The notes: a model not told the origin generated them from the sequence alone. 64,000 bases of DNA from Cyclobacterium amurskyense (GCF_001050135.1 NZ_CP012040.1:5721001-5785000); one strand, 5' to 3'; shown: positions 26,905-36,162, counted from the first letter of the stretch. Numbers and translations are program-made.

Positions 26905-27110
26905 AACCTGAAATATACAACCTATTACGTGCTGAAATCGCTTCAAAATCAGCCACTTCGTTGCTGTTTTCAATTTCACCATAGCGGTGCTATGCTAAAA
27001 TCTCCAAACAGCCTGATTATCTTTCGATTGCAACACTTCCCGTAAACACGGGACAGGCTTCACCCCTGACTATTGTCAGGACGGAGAAATCCTATTACAT
27101 AATCCGGGTT
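26905..27110 (-). repeat. MITE/REP-like element, copy 1 (206 bp, reverse orientation)
   Basis: Its reverse complement matches the copy at 58537-58761 nearly base for base, including the inner hairpins CCTGACAATAGTCAGG and CCCGTGTTTACGGG. It lacks a block of about 13 bases and part of the second end. Termini are AACCCGGATTATGTAATAGG and a worn inverted copy (AACCTGAAATATAC at 26905). It has no coding frame. It lies between the terminator and the convergent RNA methyltransferase gene. Confidence 0.88.
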
Positions 27111-27161
27111 GAAATACAAACTAGGAAGGTATTTCGCAATCGCGATTCTACCCTCTAGGAT

Positions 27162-28349
27162 TTATTTCTCTTTAGGTTTATCGTAGTGAATGGTTTTGGT
27201 GCCTTTGTACAATTCAAATACCAAGAGTCTGCAATCGATGGTCCCATTATAAAATGGAATCCTTCTTTTGGGCTTGAGGCCAATTTTCTTACCCAAATCA
27301 AGGTTTCCGGTAAAAACCAATCCGGTATATCCGGCACAGCTCTTTTTCATAAAATCACCAATCTCCCTATAGATAAGTTCCAGTTCTTCTTCCTCCCCTA
27401 ACCTTTCTCCATATTCAGGGTTAAAGAAGATCGCCCCTTTTTCGGCTTCTGGTATGGTGGCCTCTCTGAAGTCACAAATTTCAAATTGAATGAATTCCTC
27501 CACTCCAGCTTCTTTGGCATTTGCTTTACTGGCATTGACCGCCCTTTCACTGATATCTGAGGCAATGATTGGGAAATCAGGTTGTGGCTTAATCTTTTGA
27601 GTTAACTTTTTCTTTAACTCATAGTAAACCCCTGCATCATAACCATTGATGTACATAAAGGCATAATCATCCCTAAACAAGCCAGGGTATCGATCTGTTG
27701 CCATCATGACTGCTTCTATGGCCACGGTACCGGCACCACACATAGGGTTAATAAATGGGCTTTTACAATCCCATCCGGATGCGATCAAAGAAGCCGAGGC
27801 AAGTGATTCCATCATTGGAGCACTTCCTGGGATTTTCCTATAACCATGCTTGATAAGCGTATCACCGGATGTATTGATATAGATAGTCGCTTGCTCCCCT
27901 TTCCAAAAGAATTGGAATACGGATTCATTAAGCTCTGAGCCAGAATCTGGTCTGGAACCAAATTTTTCTCTGAACCTATCTGCGATAGCGTCTTTAATTT
28001 TTACATTGACAAATAAGGGATTGTCTACTGTCTCATGTTTCACATTACTTATAACAGAAAAATAACCATCTTCGGCTATATAATCCTCCCAAGGTAAGGC
28101 CTTGATCACATCGTAAAGACCTTCAATATGGTCCAATGGGAAAGAATGAATTTCATAGAGAACATGGCTGGCAGTTCTCAAATGCATGTTTAAAAAAATA
28201 CAGTCATTTAAGGTTCCTTGTAATGCCACGTGTGTTCGGAAAACACCTTCAATTTCAAAGCCCAGTGCAATCAACTCAGCTTCTAAAAAGGGTGCATTTC
28301 TGTCATAACAGGTTATGACTATTTTTCCTTCCTTATTAAAATCTATCAT
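27162..28349 (-). CDS. THUMP-domain class I RNA methyltransferase (RlmL/YcbY-N-like)
   Basis: This 395-residue protein has an N-terminal THUMP region (about 45-160: IFLNMHLRTASHVLYEIHSF, IADRFREKFGSRPD) and a Rossmann methyltransferase domain (about 190-385). Signature segments are FINPMCGAGTVAIEAVMMAT, IIASDISERAVNASKANA and the N6/N2 catalytic motif FFNPEYGERLG. In the family this motif is usually NPPYGER, so Glu replaces the second Pro. It probably methylates guanosine in 23S rRNA. It is 63 bases downstream of the MobA-like gene, same strand. Confidence 0.88.
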   Translation of the reverse strand: MIDFNKEGKIVITCYDRNAPFLEAELIALGFEIEGVFRTHVALQGTLNDCIFLNMHLRTASHVLYEIHSFPLDHIEGLYDVIKALPWEDYIAEDGYFSVISNVKHETVDNPLFVNVKIKDAIADRFREKFGSRPDSGSELNESVFQFFWKGEQATIYINTSGDTLIKHGYRKIPGSAPMMESLASASLIASGWDCKSPFINPMCGAGTVAIEAVMMATDRYPGLFRDDYAFMYINGYDAGVYYELKKKLTQKIKPQPDFPIIASDISERAVNASKANAKEAGVEEFIQFEICDFREATIPEAEKGAIFFNPEYGERLGEEEELELIYREIGDFMKKSCAGYTGLVFTGNLDLGKKIGLKPKRRIPFYNGTIDCRLLVFELYKGTKTIHYDKPKEK

Positions 28350-28412
28350 GATACAAATATACCGGAAAAAATTGGCATGAAACGAAAATATCCCATTGCC
28401 TGAAGACCAAAT

Positions 28413-29585
28413 CTATTGCTTTTTCAAAACCTTTTGTACTGCTTCATAGGTAGCAGGGTCATTTACATTTTTAAACTCCTCCTTATCAGGGGCATGTAAA
28501 AGTGCCACATCCGAATTAATCAAAACCTTTCTTGGACAACTGTAGCCCTGACTTAAATATCTGAACAAAACAGGGTAGGCCCTGGGCTCCCAAATAGTAA
28601 CCAAAGGTTCTGGGAATTTACTATCTGAATCCAAAAAGGAGGTTGCCAATTTGGAAGGGTTGCGATTGCTAATCAAGTAATCCAGTGTTTTTTGACTTAA
28701 AAAGGGCAAGTCGCAAGCAACACTCAACCATGCCACATCAGGTTTTTCCATAAATGCAGAAATAAGTCCCCCCATAGGCCCCATTCCTATTAGTTTGTCC
28801 TTAATTATAAACTGCTCATTGTCAAAACCTGCCTCCTGTTCAGCATTGCAGGAAAGAAAGACTTCTTTGCAATAAGTCTTCAACAATTCACTTACATGCT
28901 CTTTCTGACTTTTTTCATGATAGGTTAAGTTTGCTTTATCCCTATTCATTCTAGTACTCTTGCCACCAATCAATACCAATCCATTCAATTCTGGCTGATT
29001 TTCCTTCATAAAATCTTTTATAAAAGAAAGTATTTTATTGGTTTCGCCGATTTTAAAAACCTGGATCTCTTCCCAATTACTAAAATGGCCTTTAATACAA
29101 TCCGGTATATCCGTCTGCCCCTCCTGTAATAGAAATAGCTTCACATTGGTAAGCTTGCCTAATTTCTTATCCATAGGCTTCTTAGGGTCTATGACCAATA
29201 CTTGGTCTTTGGCCTTAAAATGATTGGCATTGATCAGTATAAGCTCTTGGTTGTTCAACCATTCCCGCTGCTCAAAAACAGAAATATTCTCCTGTCTCCT
29301 ATCCAACCTTTTGAAAACAATCTTGTCTCTCAATTCAGTCACTTCAGGAAATTGCATAAGGCTGTCTTTGTTTCCCTCTCCGGCAAGTAATTGGTCTCCT
29401 TCTTTATGGTCAGCATCAACATAGGCCATTTTGTAATCGCTGGAAAGATTCAGAATAAGCTCATGGACCATTTTCTGAATAATACCACATGAAGTTCCCA
29501 AAAAGCCCAACTCTATCCTGCCATAATCCCCCAGAGATGGTCTGGCCAAAGAAACATGTTTTTGGTGCTTATCTTTTGAAATCAC
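28413..29585 (-). CDS. MobB-like/MobA fusion: molybdopterin guanylyltransferase-like
   Basis: The C-terminal half (from about residue 195) is a MobA-type nucleotidyltransferase: LNGLVLIGGKSTRMNRDKAN with the GTP-binding loop, LIGMGPMGGLISAFM, WLSVACDLPFL, and NVNDPATYE at the end. The N-terminal half (about 20-190) resembles MobB (IELGFLGTSCGIIQKMVHEL, then MAYVDADHKEGDQLL), but its P-loop lacks the GKT pattern. The start is a GTG at 29585, overlapping moaC by 17 bases; I see no ATG nearby. It attaches the nucleotide to molybdopterin. Confidence 0.83.
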   Translation of the reverse strand: MISKDKHQKHVSLARPSLGDYGRIELGFLGTSCGIIQKMVHELILNLSSDYKMAYVDADHKEGDQLLAGEGNKDSLMQFPEVTELRDKIVFKRLDRRQENISVFEQREWLNNQELILINANHFKAKDQVLVIDPKKPMDKKLGKLTNVKLFLLQEGQTDIPDCIKGHFSNWEEIQVFKIGETNKILSFIKDFMKENQPELNGLVLIGGKSTRMNRDKANLTYHEKSQKEHVSELLKTYCKEVFLSCNAEQEAGFDNEQFIIKDKLIGMGPMGGLISAFMEKPDVAWLSVACDLPFLSQKTLDYLISNRNPSKLATSFLDSDSKFPEPLVTIWEPRAYPVLFRYLSQGYSCPRKVLINSDVALLHAPDKEEFKNVNDPATYEAVQKVLKKQ

Positions 29586-30054
29586 GTTTACCTCCTGTTT
29601 TCTCTTCTAATTTCATTTCCTTAATCAATATATCATGTGAAAATCCTTTGCACATGTCATAGATCGTCAATGCGGCTATAGACACCCCTGTCATGGCTTC
29701 CATTTCTACTCCAGTTTTTCCTGTAACACGGGTACTGCAGCTGATCAATATCTCTTCCTCCCCTGCTATTTCTATATTTACCTTACAATCATCCATTCCT
29801 ATGGGATGGCATAAAGGAATCAAATCTGAAGTTCTTTTTGCGCCCATGGTCCCTGCAATAATGGCCGTTTGGAAAACAGGTCCTTTTTTAGTGACCAACT
29901 CAGAAACATCATTGAGTGATTGCATTATTTCCTTGCCCAATACCATCCTGCAGGAAGCCTTCGCAAAGCGTTGTGTAATTTGTTTCCCTCCTACATCAAC
30001 CATCGCAGGGTTCCCTGTTTTATTGTCCAGATGTGTAAAGTCTTTTTTAGTCAT
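29569..30054 (-). CDS. moaC: MoaC, cyclic pyranopterin monophosphate synthase
   Basis: This 161-residue protein has all MoaC signatures: DVGGKQITQRFAKASCRMVL, GTMGAKRTSDLIPLCHPIGM (active-site Lys and the His-Pro motif), TGKTGVEMEAMTGVSIAALT and IYDMCKGFSHDI. MoaC with MoaA converts GTP to cyclic pyranopterin monophosphate in molybdenum cofactor synthesis. It overlaps the MobA-like gene and lies 14 bases after the cysteine desulfurase gene. Confidence 0.95.
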   Translation of the reverse strand: MTKKDFTHLDNKTGNPAMVDVGGKQITQRFAKASCRMVLGKEIMQSLNDVSELVTKKGPVFQTAIIAGTMGAKRTSDLIPLCHPIGMDDCKVNIEIAGEEEILISCSTRVTGKTGVEMEAMTGVSIAALTIYDMCKGFSHDILIKEMKLEEKTGGKRDFKR

Positions 30055-30068
30055 TACAATGAATTAAA

Positions 30069-31220
30069 TTAAGAAGCTGTTCGTAAATCATTAACTACTT
30101 TGCTTATATAACTAATGGCAAAATCCACATTTTCTTCGGTAGTGAACCTACCAAGAGAAAGCCGCAAAGTAGCCATTGCAGTGGGACCATCGAGGCCCAT
30201 GGCTGTGAGTACATGTGAGGGCTTATCTGTCACACTGCTACAGGCAGCCCCAGAACTGACCGCCAATTTTTTATTAATTCTAATCAACAAAGGTTTACCT
30301 AAAATGCCTCGGAACGAAACATTACATACATATGGCAATCGATTGGAAGAACCGTTTAACTGACTGCCTTCAATTTCAAGCAAGCCTGTTTCTAATTTAT
30401 TTCTCAATTTAGAAAGCCTTTGGGCTTCATCCAACTGATTGGCTAGTCCTAAAGAAGAAGCCTTTCCTAACCCCACTATGCCGGGTACATTTAAGGTACC
30501 ACTTCTCAAATCTCTTTCTTGACCTCCACCTGTGATTTGAGCTTTTAAAGTTAATTTGGGACTGCCTTTCCTTATGTACAAGGCGCCTACCCCTTTAGGT
30601 CCGTACATTTTATGTGCAGAAAGCGCCAACATATCCACTCCCAATTCTTTGACATTCAATGGGATTTTGCCAATGGCTTGAACAGCATCTGTTAAAAAGA
30701 GTACGCCATGCTCCCTGGCCAAGGCTGCCATTTCTTTGATGGGATGCAAATTACCTGTCTCATTATTGGCCGTCATGGCAACCAATAACAGGGTATTTTC
30801 TTTAAAGCTGGACTTCAATTGGTCCAAGGAGATTTCCCCATTGGCATTCACAGGAAGACAAGTCCATTCAAAACCCTGTCGAACCAAATCTTCCATGCTG
30901 TCAAGAACTGCCTTGTGTTCTGTAGCTATGGTAATGAGGTGTTTTTTGTTCTCATTTTTGGCCAAGGCAAGGCCTTTTATTGCCAGATTAATGGCTTCAG
31001 TCGCACCACTAGTAAATAGAATTTCTTTAGCGGCTGCTCCAATCAATTCGGCTACTTCCTCCCTTGCGGATTCTACCGCATCTGCAGCAAACCAACCATA
31101 GGGATGATGTCCACTAGAGGCATTGCCATAAGTAGAGGTAAAGTAGGGCAACATTGCCTCTACTACCTCTGGATGACATGGAGTGGTTGCATTGTAATCA
31201 AAATAAAGGGGTAAATCCAT
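30069..31220 (-). CDS. Cysteine desulfurase (NifS/IscS family)
   Basis: This 383-residue class V aminotransferase has EILFTSGATEAINLAIKGLA, TIATEHKAVLDSMEDL, the PLP-lysine motif LALSAHKMYGPKGVGALY, and the sulfur-accepting Cys in AVSSGAACSSVTDKPSHVL. It removes sulfur from cysteine as a persulfide. Its place directly before moaC and mobA suggests it may supply sulfur for molybdopterin synthase, besides or instead of Fe-S cluster assembly. That link is inference from the operon. Confidence 0.92.
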   Translation of the reverse strand: MDLPLYFDYNATTPCHPEVVEAMLPYFTSTYGNASSGHHPYGWFAADAVESAREEVAELIGAAAKEILFTSGATEAINLAIKGLALAKNENKKHLITIATEHKAVLDSMEDLVRQGFEWTCLPVNANGEISLDQLKSSFKENTLLLVAMTANNETGNLHPIKEMAALAREHGVLFLTDAVQAIGKIPLNVKELGVDMLALSAHKMYGPKGVGALYIRKGSPKLTLKAQITGGGQERDLRSGTLNVPGIVGLGKASSLGLANQLDEAQRLSKLRNKLETGLLEIEGSQLNGSSNRLPYVCNVSFRGILGKPLLIRINKKLAVSSGAACSSVTDKPSHVLTAMGLDGPTAMATLRLSLGRFTTEENVDFAISYISKVVNDLRTAS

Positions 31221-31244
31221 TCAATACGGTTTCAATTGATCCAA

Positions 31245-32897
31245 TTATTTGGCCAACCTTTCAGCCATTTGAATTGCTTGGTAGGCATTCACTATACCTC
31301 CAGTTTGGCTCAGATCTCCAAAATTGACCATTTCCTCTTGTCCGGGAAGATTAACTTTTTCCCCTCCGGCTTTATAAACGGAGTTCTTTAGAATGCTTCG
31401 TACTTCCTTAGGCTTAAGTTCAGGATAATAGGCAAGCAATAATGCAGCAACCCCTGATACAGTTGGTGCAGCCATACTTGTACCACTATTGTTTTCGTAT
31501 TCTGAGCCAGGAATGGTAGAATAAATATCTACCCCTGGAGCAAATAAATCTACACCTTCTTTACTAAAATTAGAAAAGGTAGCGGGTAAATCTTGATTAT
31601 CCCTTGGGCCGGAAGCACCGACTTCAATCCAAGCATTAGATGTACCTCTCTTGGCAAACCACCTGTTTGGGAAATTATTTTCCGGCGTAACTTCCTTGGA
31701 ACTATTTCCTGCTGCATGAATTAAAAGTACTCCTTTTTTTTCTGCATATTTGACGGCCTTGTCTACGTATTTTTTTCCAGGAGAATAGGATTTACCAAAA
31801 CTCATGTTGATGATTTTAGCACCATTGTCAACTGCATACCTAATTGAATTGGCAATATCCTTGTCTCTCTCATCCCCATTAGGCACAGCCCTTATCGGCA
31901 TAATCAACACATGATCCGCTATCCCTTCAATCCCTAAGTCGTTACCACGATTAGCGGCGATGATTCCTGCTACATGGGTTCCATGAGATGGATCAGGACC
32001 TGTAGGGTCGTTATTTCCATAATATTTTTCTTTGTAATCCTCAGGATCATCTCCTACAATATGTCTAGGATCAAAATCTGTATTGTAGGCATATTTGGCT
32101 TGTACTTCAAAATGCTCAACAGCTTTTTCAAGTTCCCCTAGTATGGTATTGATACTTGCATCTTCTATTCTGATCATTCCAAACATTTGCTTCAACATAT
32201 CTATTGCAGCAGAGATTTTCTCGTCATCAGATTCGAAATCAGCCAAATCGCTTTCCTTAAAATCAGAAACATTGAATTCCTCTTTTACTATATCAGCCAT
32301 ATTAGAAAAACCTTCCATCATGTTGTTGTACATGTTGTAATTGCCTTCAGCCTCTTTTTTACTCTCTTCAAAGTTTGCATTGATTCGCTCCCAATAAGCA
32401 AACTCCTCTTTATTCTTACGTTTTACATCCTCTTCCTCAACATCAGCATATTTGGCTTTGAGTCTAATGTATTCTCTGGTCAGTTCATGTGAATCATTAT
32501 CTACTTGAGACCCATCCTTACCTCCAATAAAATTCCAGCCATGCACATCATCCACATAACCATTTTTATCATCGTCTATTCCATTTCCAGCAATTTCATC
32601 CTCATTGGTCCATATTTTCCCCTGAAGGTCTTCATGGGTGATGTCTATTCCAGAATCAATTACAGCCACCACTATCATGGCTTTTGGTGATTTCCCCTGA
32701 AGCAATTTCTCATAGGCCTTCTCGGCCCCTGTTCCCATTATCCCATCATCTATGGGGTCAAGCAAAAACCAATTGTTAGGAGTTTCAATGCTGTCCTTTA
32801 CAAAACTAACTCCTGTAAAAGCGGAAACAGACCCGTACCCACTGAGAAAAATCCCCAGTAAAAAAGCATAAAAATAAGTTTTGAAATTTCTTTCCAT
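31245..32897 (-). CDS. Secreted subtilisin-like S8 peptidase with long helical insert
   Basis: A 550-residue protein with a signal peptide (to about residue 26, GSVSAFTG). It has the S8 triad: VVAVIDSGIDITHEDL (Asp81), SHGTHVAGIIAANRG (His near 310) and NNSGTSMAAPTVSG (Ser near 480). Between Asp and His about 170 residues (125-300) are charged and helix-prone (for example KEEFAYWERINANFEESKKE). This makes the enzyme much longer than bacterial subtilisins. It is transcribed first in the run that continues into the cysteine desulfurase, 24 bases away. Confidence 0.92.
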   Translation of the reverse strand: MERNFKTYFYAFLLGIFLSGYGSVSAFTGVSFVKDSIETPNNWFLLDPIDDGIMGTGAEKAYEKLLQGKSPKAMIVVAVIDSGIDITHEDLQGKIWTNEDEIAGNGIDDDKNGYVDDVHGWNFIGGKDGSQVDNDSHELTREYIRLKAKYADVEEEDVKRKNKEEFAYWERINANFEESKKEAEGNYNMYNNMMEGFSNMADIVKEEFNVSDFKESDLADFESDDEKISAAIDMLKQMFGMIRIEDASINTILGELEKAVEHFEVQAKYAYNTDFDPRHIVGDDPEDYKEKYYGNNDPTGPDPSHGTHVAGIIAANRGNDLGIEGIADHVLIMPIRAVPNGDERDKDIANSIRYAVDNGAKIINMSFGKSYSPGKKYVDKAVKYAEKKGVLLIHAAGNSSKEVTPENNFPNRWFAKRGTSNAWIEVGASGPRDNQDLPATFSNFSKEGVDLFAPGVDIYSTIPGSEYENNSGTSMAAPTVSGVAALLLAYYPELKPKEVRSILKNSVYKAGGEKVNLPGQEEMVNFGDLSQTGGIVNAYQAIQMAERLAK

Positions 32898-33411
32898 AAA
32901 ATTTGAAGTATAAATAAAATTTAACTGATTTTTCTATCGCTGTTATTACTGAACTATCAAACAGAAAGGTACCAACGATTAAGTTTGAAACAAATTTCCA
33001 AAACTTTTACGGTAAGATTATCCTTTTTGTGGTTTAATTTAAAGACCACTGAATAAAAGCCCATCAAATTCTAGAGTTATTCGCTGTTTGATTCATGTGA
33101 AGCTCCAATTTTAGGTGGGTACCTATAATTCAATAGATAGCCAACATACCTTCTTCAAGACTATTCTATTAAATGTGAAATTGTCAAATGACCCAGTATT
33201 ACTTAATGTACACTCTTCCTGTGAGAGCTGAATACCTTAACGTGGCAAAAATGGTTTAATTACCTTATGGAGCTATTTTTATCGGCTATTTCTTCTCCTT
33301 GTAATTCCCATGAAATAATACTGGTGAAACCATTTCCATTGTTTAAAAATAATGTAACTTACTGATTAACTGACTAATTAACTTTTTAAAAGAAAAAATT
33401 ACGGTCATCTA
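32898..33411. other. Intergenic region upstream of the S8 peptidase and metY
   Basis: An AT-rich stretch between divergent operons. I see no open frame of more than about 25 residues, no tRNA and no repeat shared with the other intergenic regions of the window. It should contain the promoter of the S8 peptidase operon, but I could not pick out a convincing one. Confidence 0.4.
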
Positions 33412-33442
33412 TTGGAAAATTTGACAATGTAGGTTTATTTTG
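33412..33442 (+). promoter_or_regulatory. Possible promoter of the metY-metX leader
   Basis: TTG at 33412-33414 is followed after 20 bases by TTATTTTG at 33435-33442. This fits the Bacteroidota TTG/TAnnTTTG promoter with one mismatch in the -7 element. A start of transcription near 33449 would lie just before the S-box aptamer. Confidence 0.35.
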
Positions 33443-33479
33443 TACAATCCTTTTACTTTTTAGAAGTAGCTAGGATTTA

Positions 33480-33572
33480 TATAGAAGAGGCAAGAGACAG
33501 GCTCGTTGACCCTCTGGCAACCTGGAAAATCCAAGGTGCCAATTCCTGCCAGATGAAAAAGTTTACATCTGG
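33480..33572 (+). ncRNA. SAM-I (S-box) riboswitch before metY-metX
   Basis: The leader contains the S-box core in order: GGCAAGAGACAGGCTCGTTG, ACCCTCTGGCAACC, and AAGGTGCCAATTCCTGCC. The short P1 stem pairs GGCA near 33489 with TGCC at 33547-33550. The pattern of GCAACC followed by AAGGTGC-AATTCCTGCC is the S-box hallmark in Bacteroidota. A 7-bp hairpin CCAGATG (33549-33555) / CATCTGG (33566-33572) overlaps the 3' side of P1 and could be the switching platform. No T-run follows it. The downstream genes make methionine precursors, which is the expected target. Confidence 0.85.
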
Positions 33573-33774
33573 GAATATAAATTCAAAAACTATATGATTT
33601 TATTTTACAGAATAAAAAAGGACAAAGTTTCCAGGTATTTCTTCAATCATTTAATTTCTTTTCTAAAAGGATGGAAAAATTCTGCCCTATGTGCTTTTAG
33701 CCTCAGGTAGTTTTACACATTTTATACTTAATCAAGTTTATTAGAATTGATAACAAACCTAAAAAACAAATAAC

Positions 33775-35079
33775 ATGTCAAAAAATTATCGTTTCGAAAC
33801 ATTGCAAGTTCATGCCGGACAAGAGGTGGATGCTACCACCAATTCCAGGGCTGTTCCAATTTACCAAACGTCTTCTTATGCCTTTAATTCTGCGGAACAT
33901 GGTGCAAACCTTTTCGCATTAAAGGAGTTTGGTAATATTTACACAAGGATAATGAACCCTACCTCTGATGTTTTTGAGAAGAGGGTGGCAGCATTAGAAG
34001 GTGGTGTAGCTGCTGTAGCAACTGCTTCAGGTCAAGCTGCTCAGTTTTTGGCGCTAAATAACTTCCTTAGTGTTGGAGACAATTTTGTAACCTCTCCTTA
34101 TTTATATGGAGGTACTTACAATCAGTTTAAGGTTTCTTTCAAAAGGTTAGGAATTGAAGCAAGGTTTGCAAAATCTGACAAAGCCGCAGATTTGGCAGAA
34201 CAAATAGATGAAAACACCAAAGCCATCTATGTAGAAACTATCGGTAATCCAGAATTTAATGTTCCAGATTTTGAAGCCATAGCTGCACTTGCCAAAAAAC
34301 ATGACATCCCATTAGTAGTAGACAATACTTTTGGCGCAGGAGGATACCTTTGTCAGCCTATCAAACATGGAGCGAACGTTGTCACTTCTTCTGCTACCAA
34401 GTGGATTGGTGGTCATGGTACTTCTATAGGAGGTATAATTGTAGACGGTGGTAATTACAATTGGGGCAACGGTAAATTCCCTGAATTTTCTGAGCCATCT
34501 GAAGGTTATCATGGAATGAATTTCTGGGATACATTTGGAGACAACAATCCTTTGGGACTTCCAAATATTGCCTTTGCAATTAGAGCAAGAGTAGAAGGAC
34601 TTAGAGATTTTGGACCTGCTATCAGCCCATTCAATTCATTTTTATTGTTGCAAGGGTTAGAAACATTATCACTACGTGTACAACGTACAGTTGACAATGC
34701 TTTGGAACTTGCAAAATGGCTAGAGCAACATCCTAAAGTGAAGTCAGTAAACTATCCAGGATTGCCGAATAGTCCTTATAACGAAACGGCTAAAAAATAC
34801 CTTCCAAATGGATTTGGTGGCGTATTGAGTTTTGAAATTGAAGGAGACAAAGAAACTGCTTCAAACTTCATTAACAATTTGGAATTAATTTCCCATTTGG
34901 CCAATGTAGGAGACGCAAAAACCTTGATCATTCAACCCGCCGCTACCACCCATCAGCAGCTTTCTGATGAAGCACAATTAGCCGCAGGTGTAACCCCTTC
35001 TATGTTAAGGATTTCATTAGGTATAGAACACATTGAAGATGTGAAAGCAGACCTTACTTCTGCCTTCGATAAAATATAA
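33775..35079 (+). CDS. metY: O-acetylhomoserine sulfhydrylase MetY
   Basis: This 434-residue Cys/Met-metabolism PLP enzyme starts with FETLQVHAGQEVDATTNSRA. It has the O-acetylhomoserine (thiol)-lyase pattern VETIGNPEFNVPDFEAIA, the PLP-lysine motif VTSSATKWIGGHGTSIGG, and GVTPSMLRISLGIEHIED at the end. Length and motifs fit MetY rather than cystathionine gamma-synthase. It follows a SAM-I riboswitch and precedes metX by 10 bases, so the pair makes homocysteine from homoserine and sulfide. Confidence 0.95.
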   Translation: MSKNYRFETLQVHAGQEVDATTNSRAVPIYQTSSYAFNSAEHGANLFALKEFGNIYTRIMNPTSDVFEKRVAALEGGVAAVATASGQAAQFLALNNFLSVGDNFVTSPYLYGGTYNQFKVSFKRLGIEARFAKSDKAADLAEQIDENTKAIYVETIGNPEFNVPDFEAIAALAKKHDIPLVVDNTFGAGGYLCQPIKHGANVVTSSATKWIGGHGTSIGGIIVDGGNYNWGNGKFPEFSEPSEGYHGMNFWDTFGDNNPLGLPNIAFAIRARVEGLRDFGPAISPFNSFLLLQGLETLSLRVQRTVDNALELAKWLEQHPKVKSVNYPGLPNSPYNETAKKYLPNGFGGVLSFEIEGDKETASNFINNLELISHLANVGDAKTLIIQPAATTHQQLSDEAQLAAGVTPSMLRISLGIEHIEDVKADLTSAFDKI

Positions 35080-35089
35080 AACTATTAAA

Positions 35090-36145
35090 ATGAACCTTCA
35101 ATCGCCGCATTTGACTATTGAAATGACTCAAGAGATTTTCTATTGCCAAGAAGCATTACCTTTGGAATCCGGAGAATCTTTTCCGGAATTCCAATTGAAT
35201 TTCACTACCCAAGGGCAGTTAAATGCCAATAAAGACAATGTGATATGGGTAATGCATGCATTAACAGGAGATGCCAACCCCCAGGAATGGTGGTCTGGAC
35301 TAATTGGGGAGGACAAATTTTTTGACCCCTCCAAATATTTCATTGTTTGTGCTAATTTCCTTGGTTCCTGCTATGGTTCAACTCAACCTTTGAGTAATGA
35401 TCCGCAAAATAGAAAACCTTATTACTATGACTTCCCTAATATTACAACTAGGGACATAGCGGCAGCGTTGGATAAATTGAGAATTCACCTGGGCTTGGGA
35501 AAAATCAACACGGTGATTGGAGGTTCTTTAGGTGGTCAGGTAGCATTGGAATGGGCTGTCACTTTAGGTGATAAACTAGAAAATGCTATCATCGTAGCCT
35601 CAAATGCAAAAGCCTCTCCATGGATAATAGGTTTTAATGAAACCCAAAGGATGGCAATCGAATCTGATGGAACTTGGGGTAAATTAGATCCCGAAGCAGG
35701 GAAAAAAGGCCTGGAAACAGCCAGGGCAATTGGCATGCTCAGCTACAGACATCCATTGACATTTCTTCAAAACCAAAGTGAGACTGAAGAGAAAAGAGAT
35801 GGTTTTAAGATAAGCAGCTATTTAAGATACCAAGGCTTAAAATTAGCCAATAGATTCAATGCAATGTCTTATTGGACACTGTCTAAAGCCATGGATAGTC
35901 ATGATATAGGTAGATCAAGAGGTGGCACACCCCTAGCCCTATCAAATATCAAATGCAAAGTGCTTTCTATAGGAGTAGATACCGACATTCTATTCACAAG
36001 CGAGGAATCCAGGTACATCAGTAAGCATGTACCCAAAGGGACCTATAGAGAAATTACATCCATTTATGGTCACGATGCTTTCTTAATTGAGTATGAACAA
36101 TTGCAATACATACTAAAATCTTTTTATTTGGAGAATAACGGTTAA
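35090..36145 (+). CDS. metX: Homoserine O-acetyltransferase MetX
   Basis: This 351-residue alpha/beta hydrolase has VMHALTGDANPQEWWSGLIG, the family segments FIVCANFLGSCYGSTQP, the nucleophile elbow INTVIGGSLGGQVALEWA, and the C-terminal Asp/His pair in DTDILFTSEE and YGHDAFLIEY. It acetylates homoserine to feed MetY, encoded just upstream in the same riboswitch-controlled transcript. Some family members use succinyl-CoA; acetyl is assumed from pairing with MetY. Confidence 0.93.
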   Translation: MNLQSPHLTIEMTQEIFYCQEALPLESGESFPEFQLNFTTQGQLNANKDNVIWVMHALTGDANPQEWWSGLIGEDKFFDPSKYFIVCANFLGSCYGSTQPLSNDPQNRKPYYYDFPNITTRDIAAALDKLRIHLGLGKINTVIGGSLGGQVALEWAVTLGDKLENAIIVASNAKASPWIIGFNETQRMAIESDGTWGKLDPEAGKKGLETARAIGMLSYRHPLTFLQNQSETEEKRDGFKISSYLRYQGLKLANRFNAMSYWTLSKAMDSHDIGRSRGGTPLALSNIKCKVLSIGVDTDILFTSEESRYISKHVPKGTYREITSIYGHDAFLIEYEQLQYILKSFYLENNG

Positions 36146-36162
36146 TCAAACATTCATCTTGT

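Noticed and set aside
28413..31220. Complete molybdenum cofactor cluster
   Set aside because: Only moaC, the MobA fusion and a desulfurase are here; moaA, moaD, moaE and moeA are not in the window.
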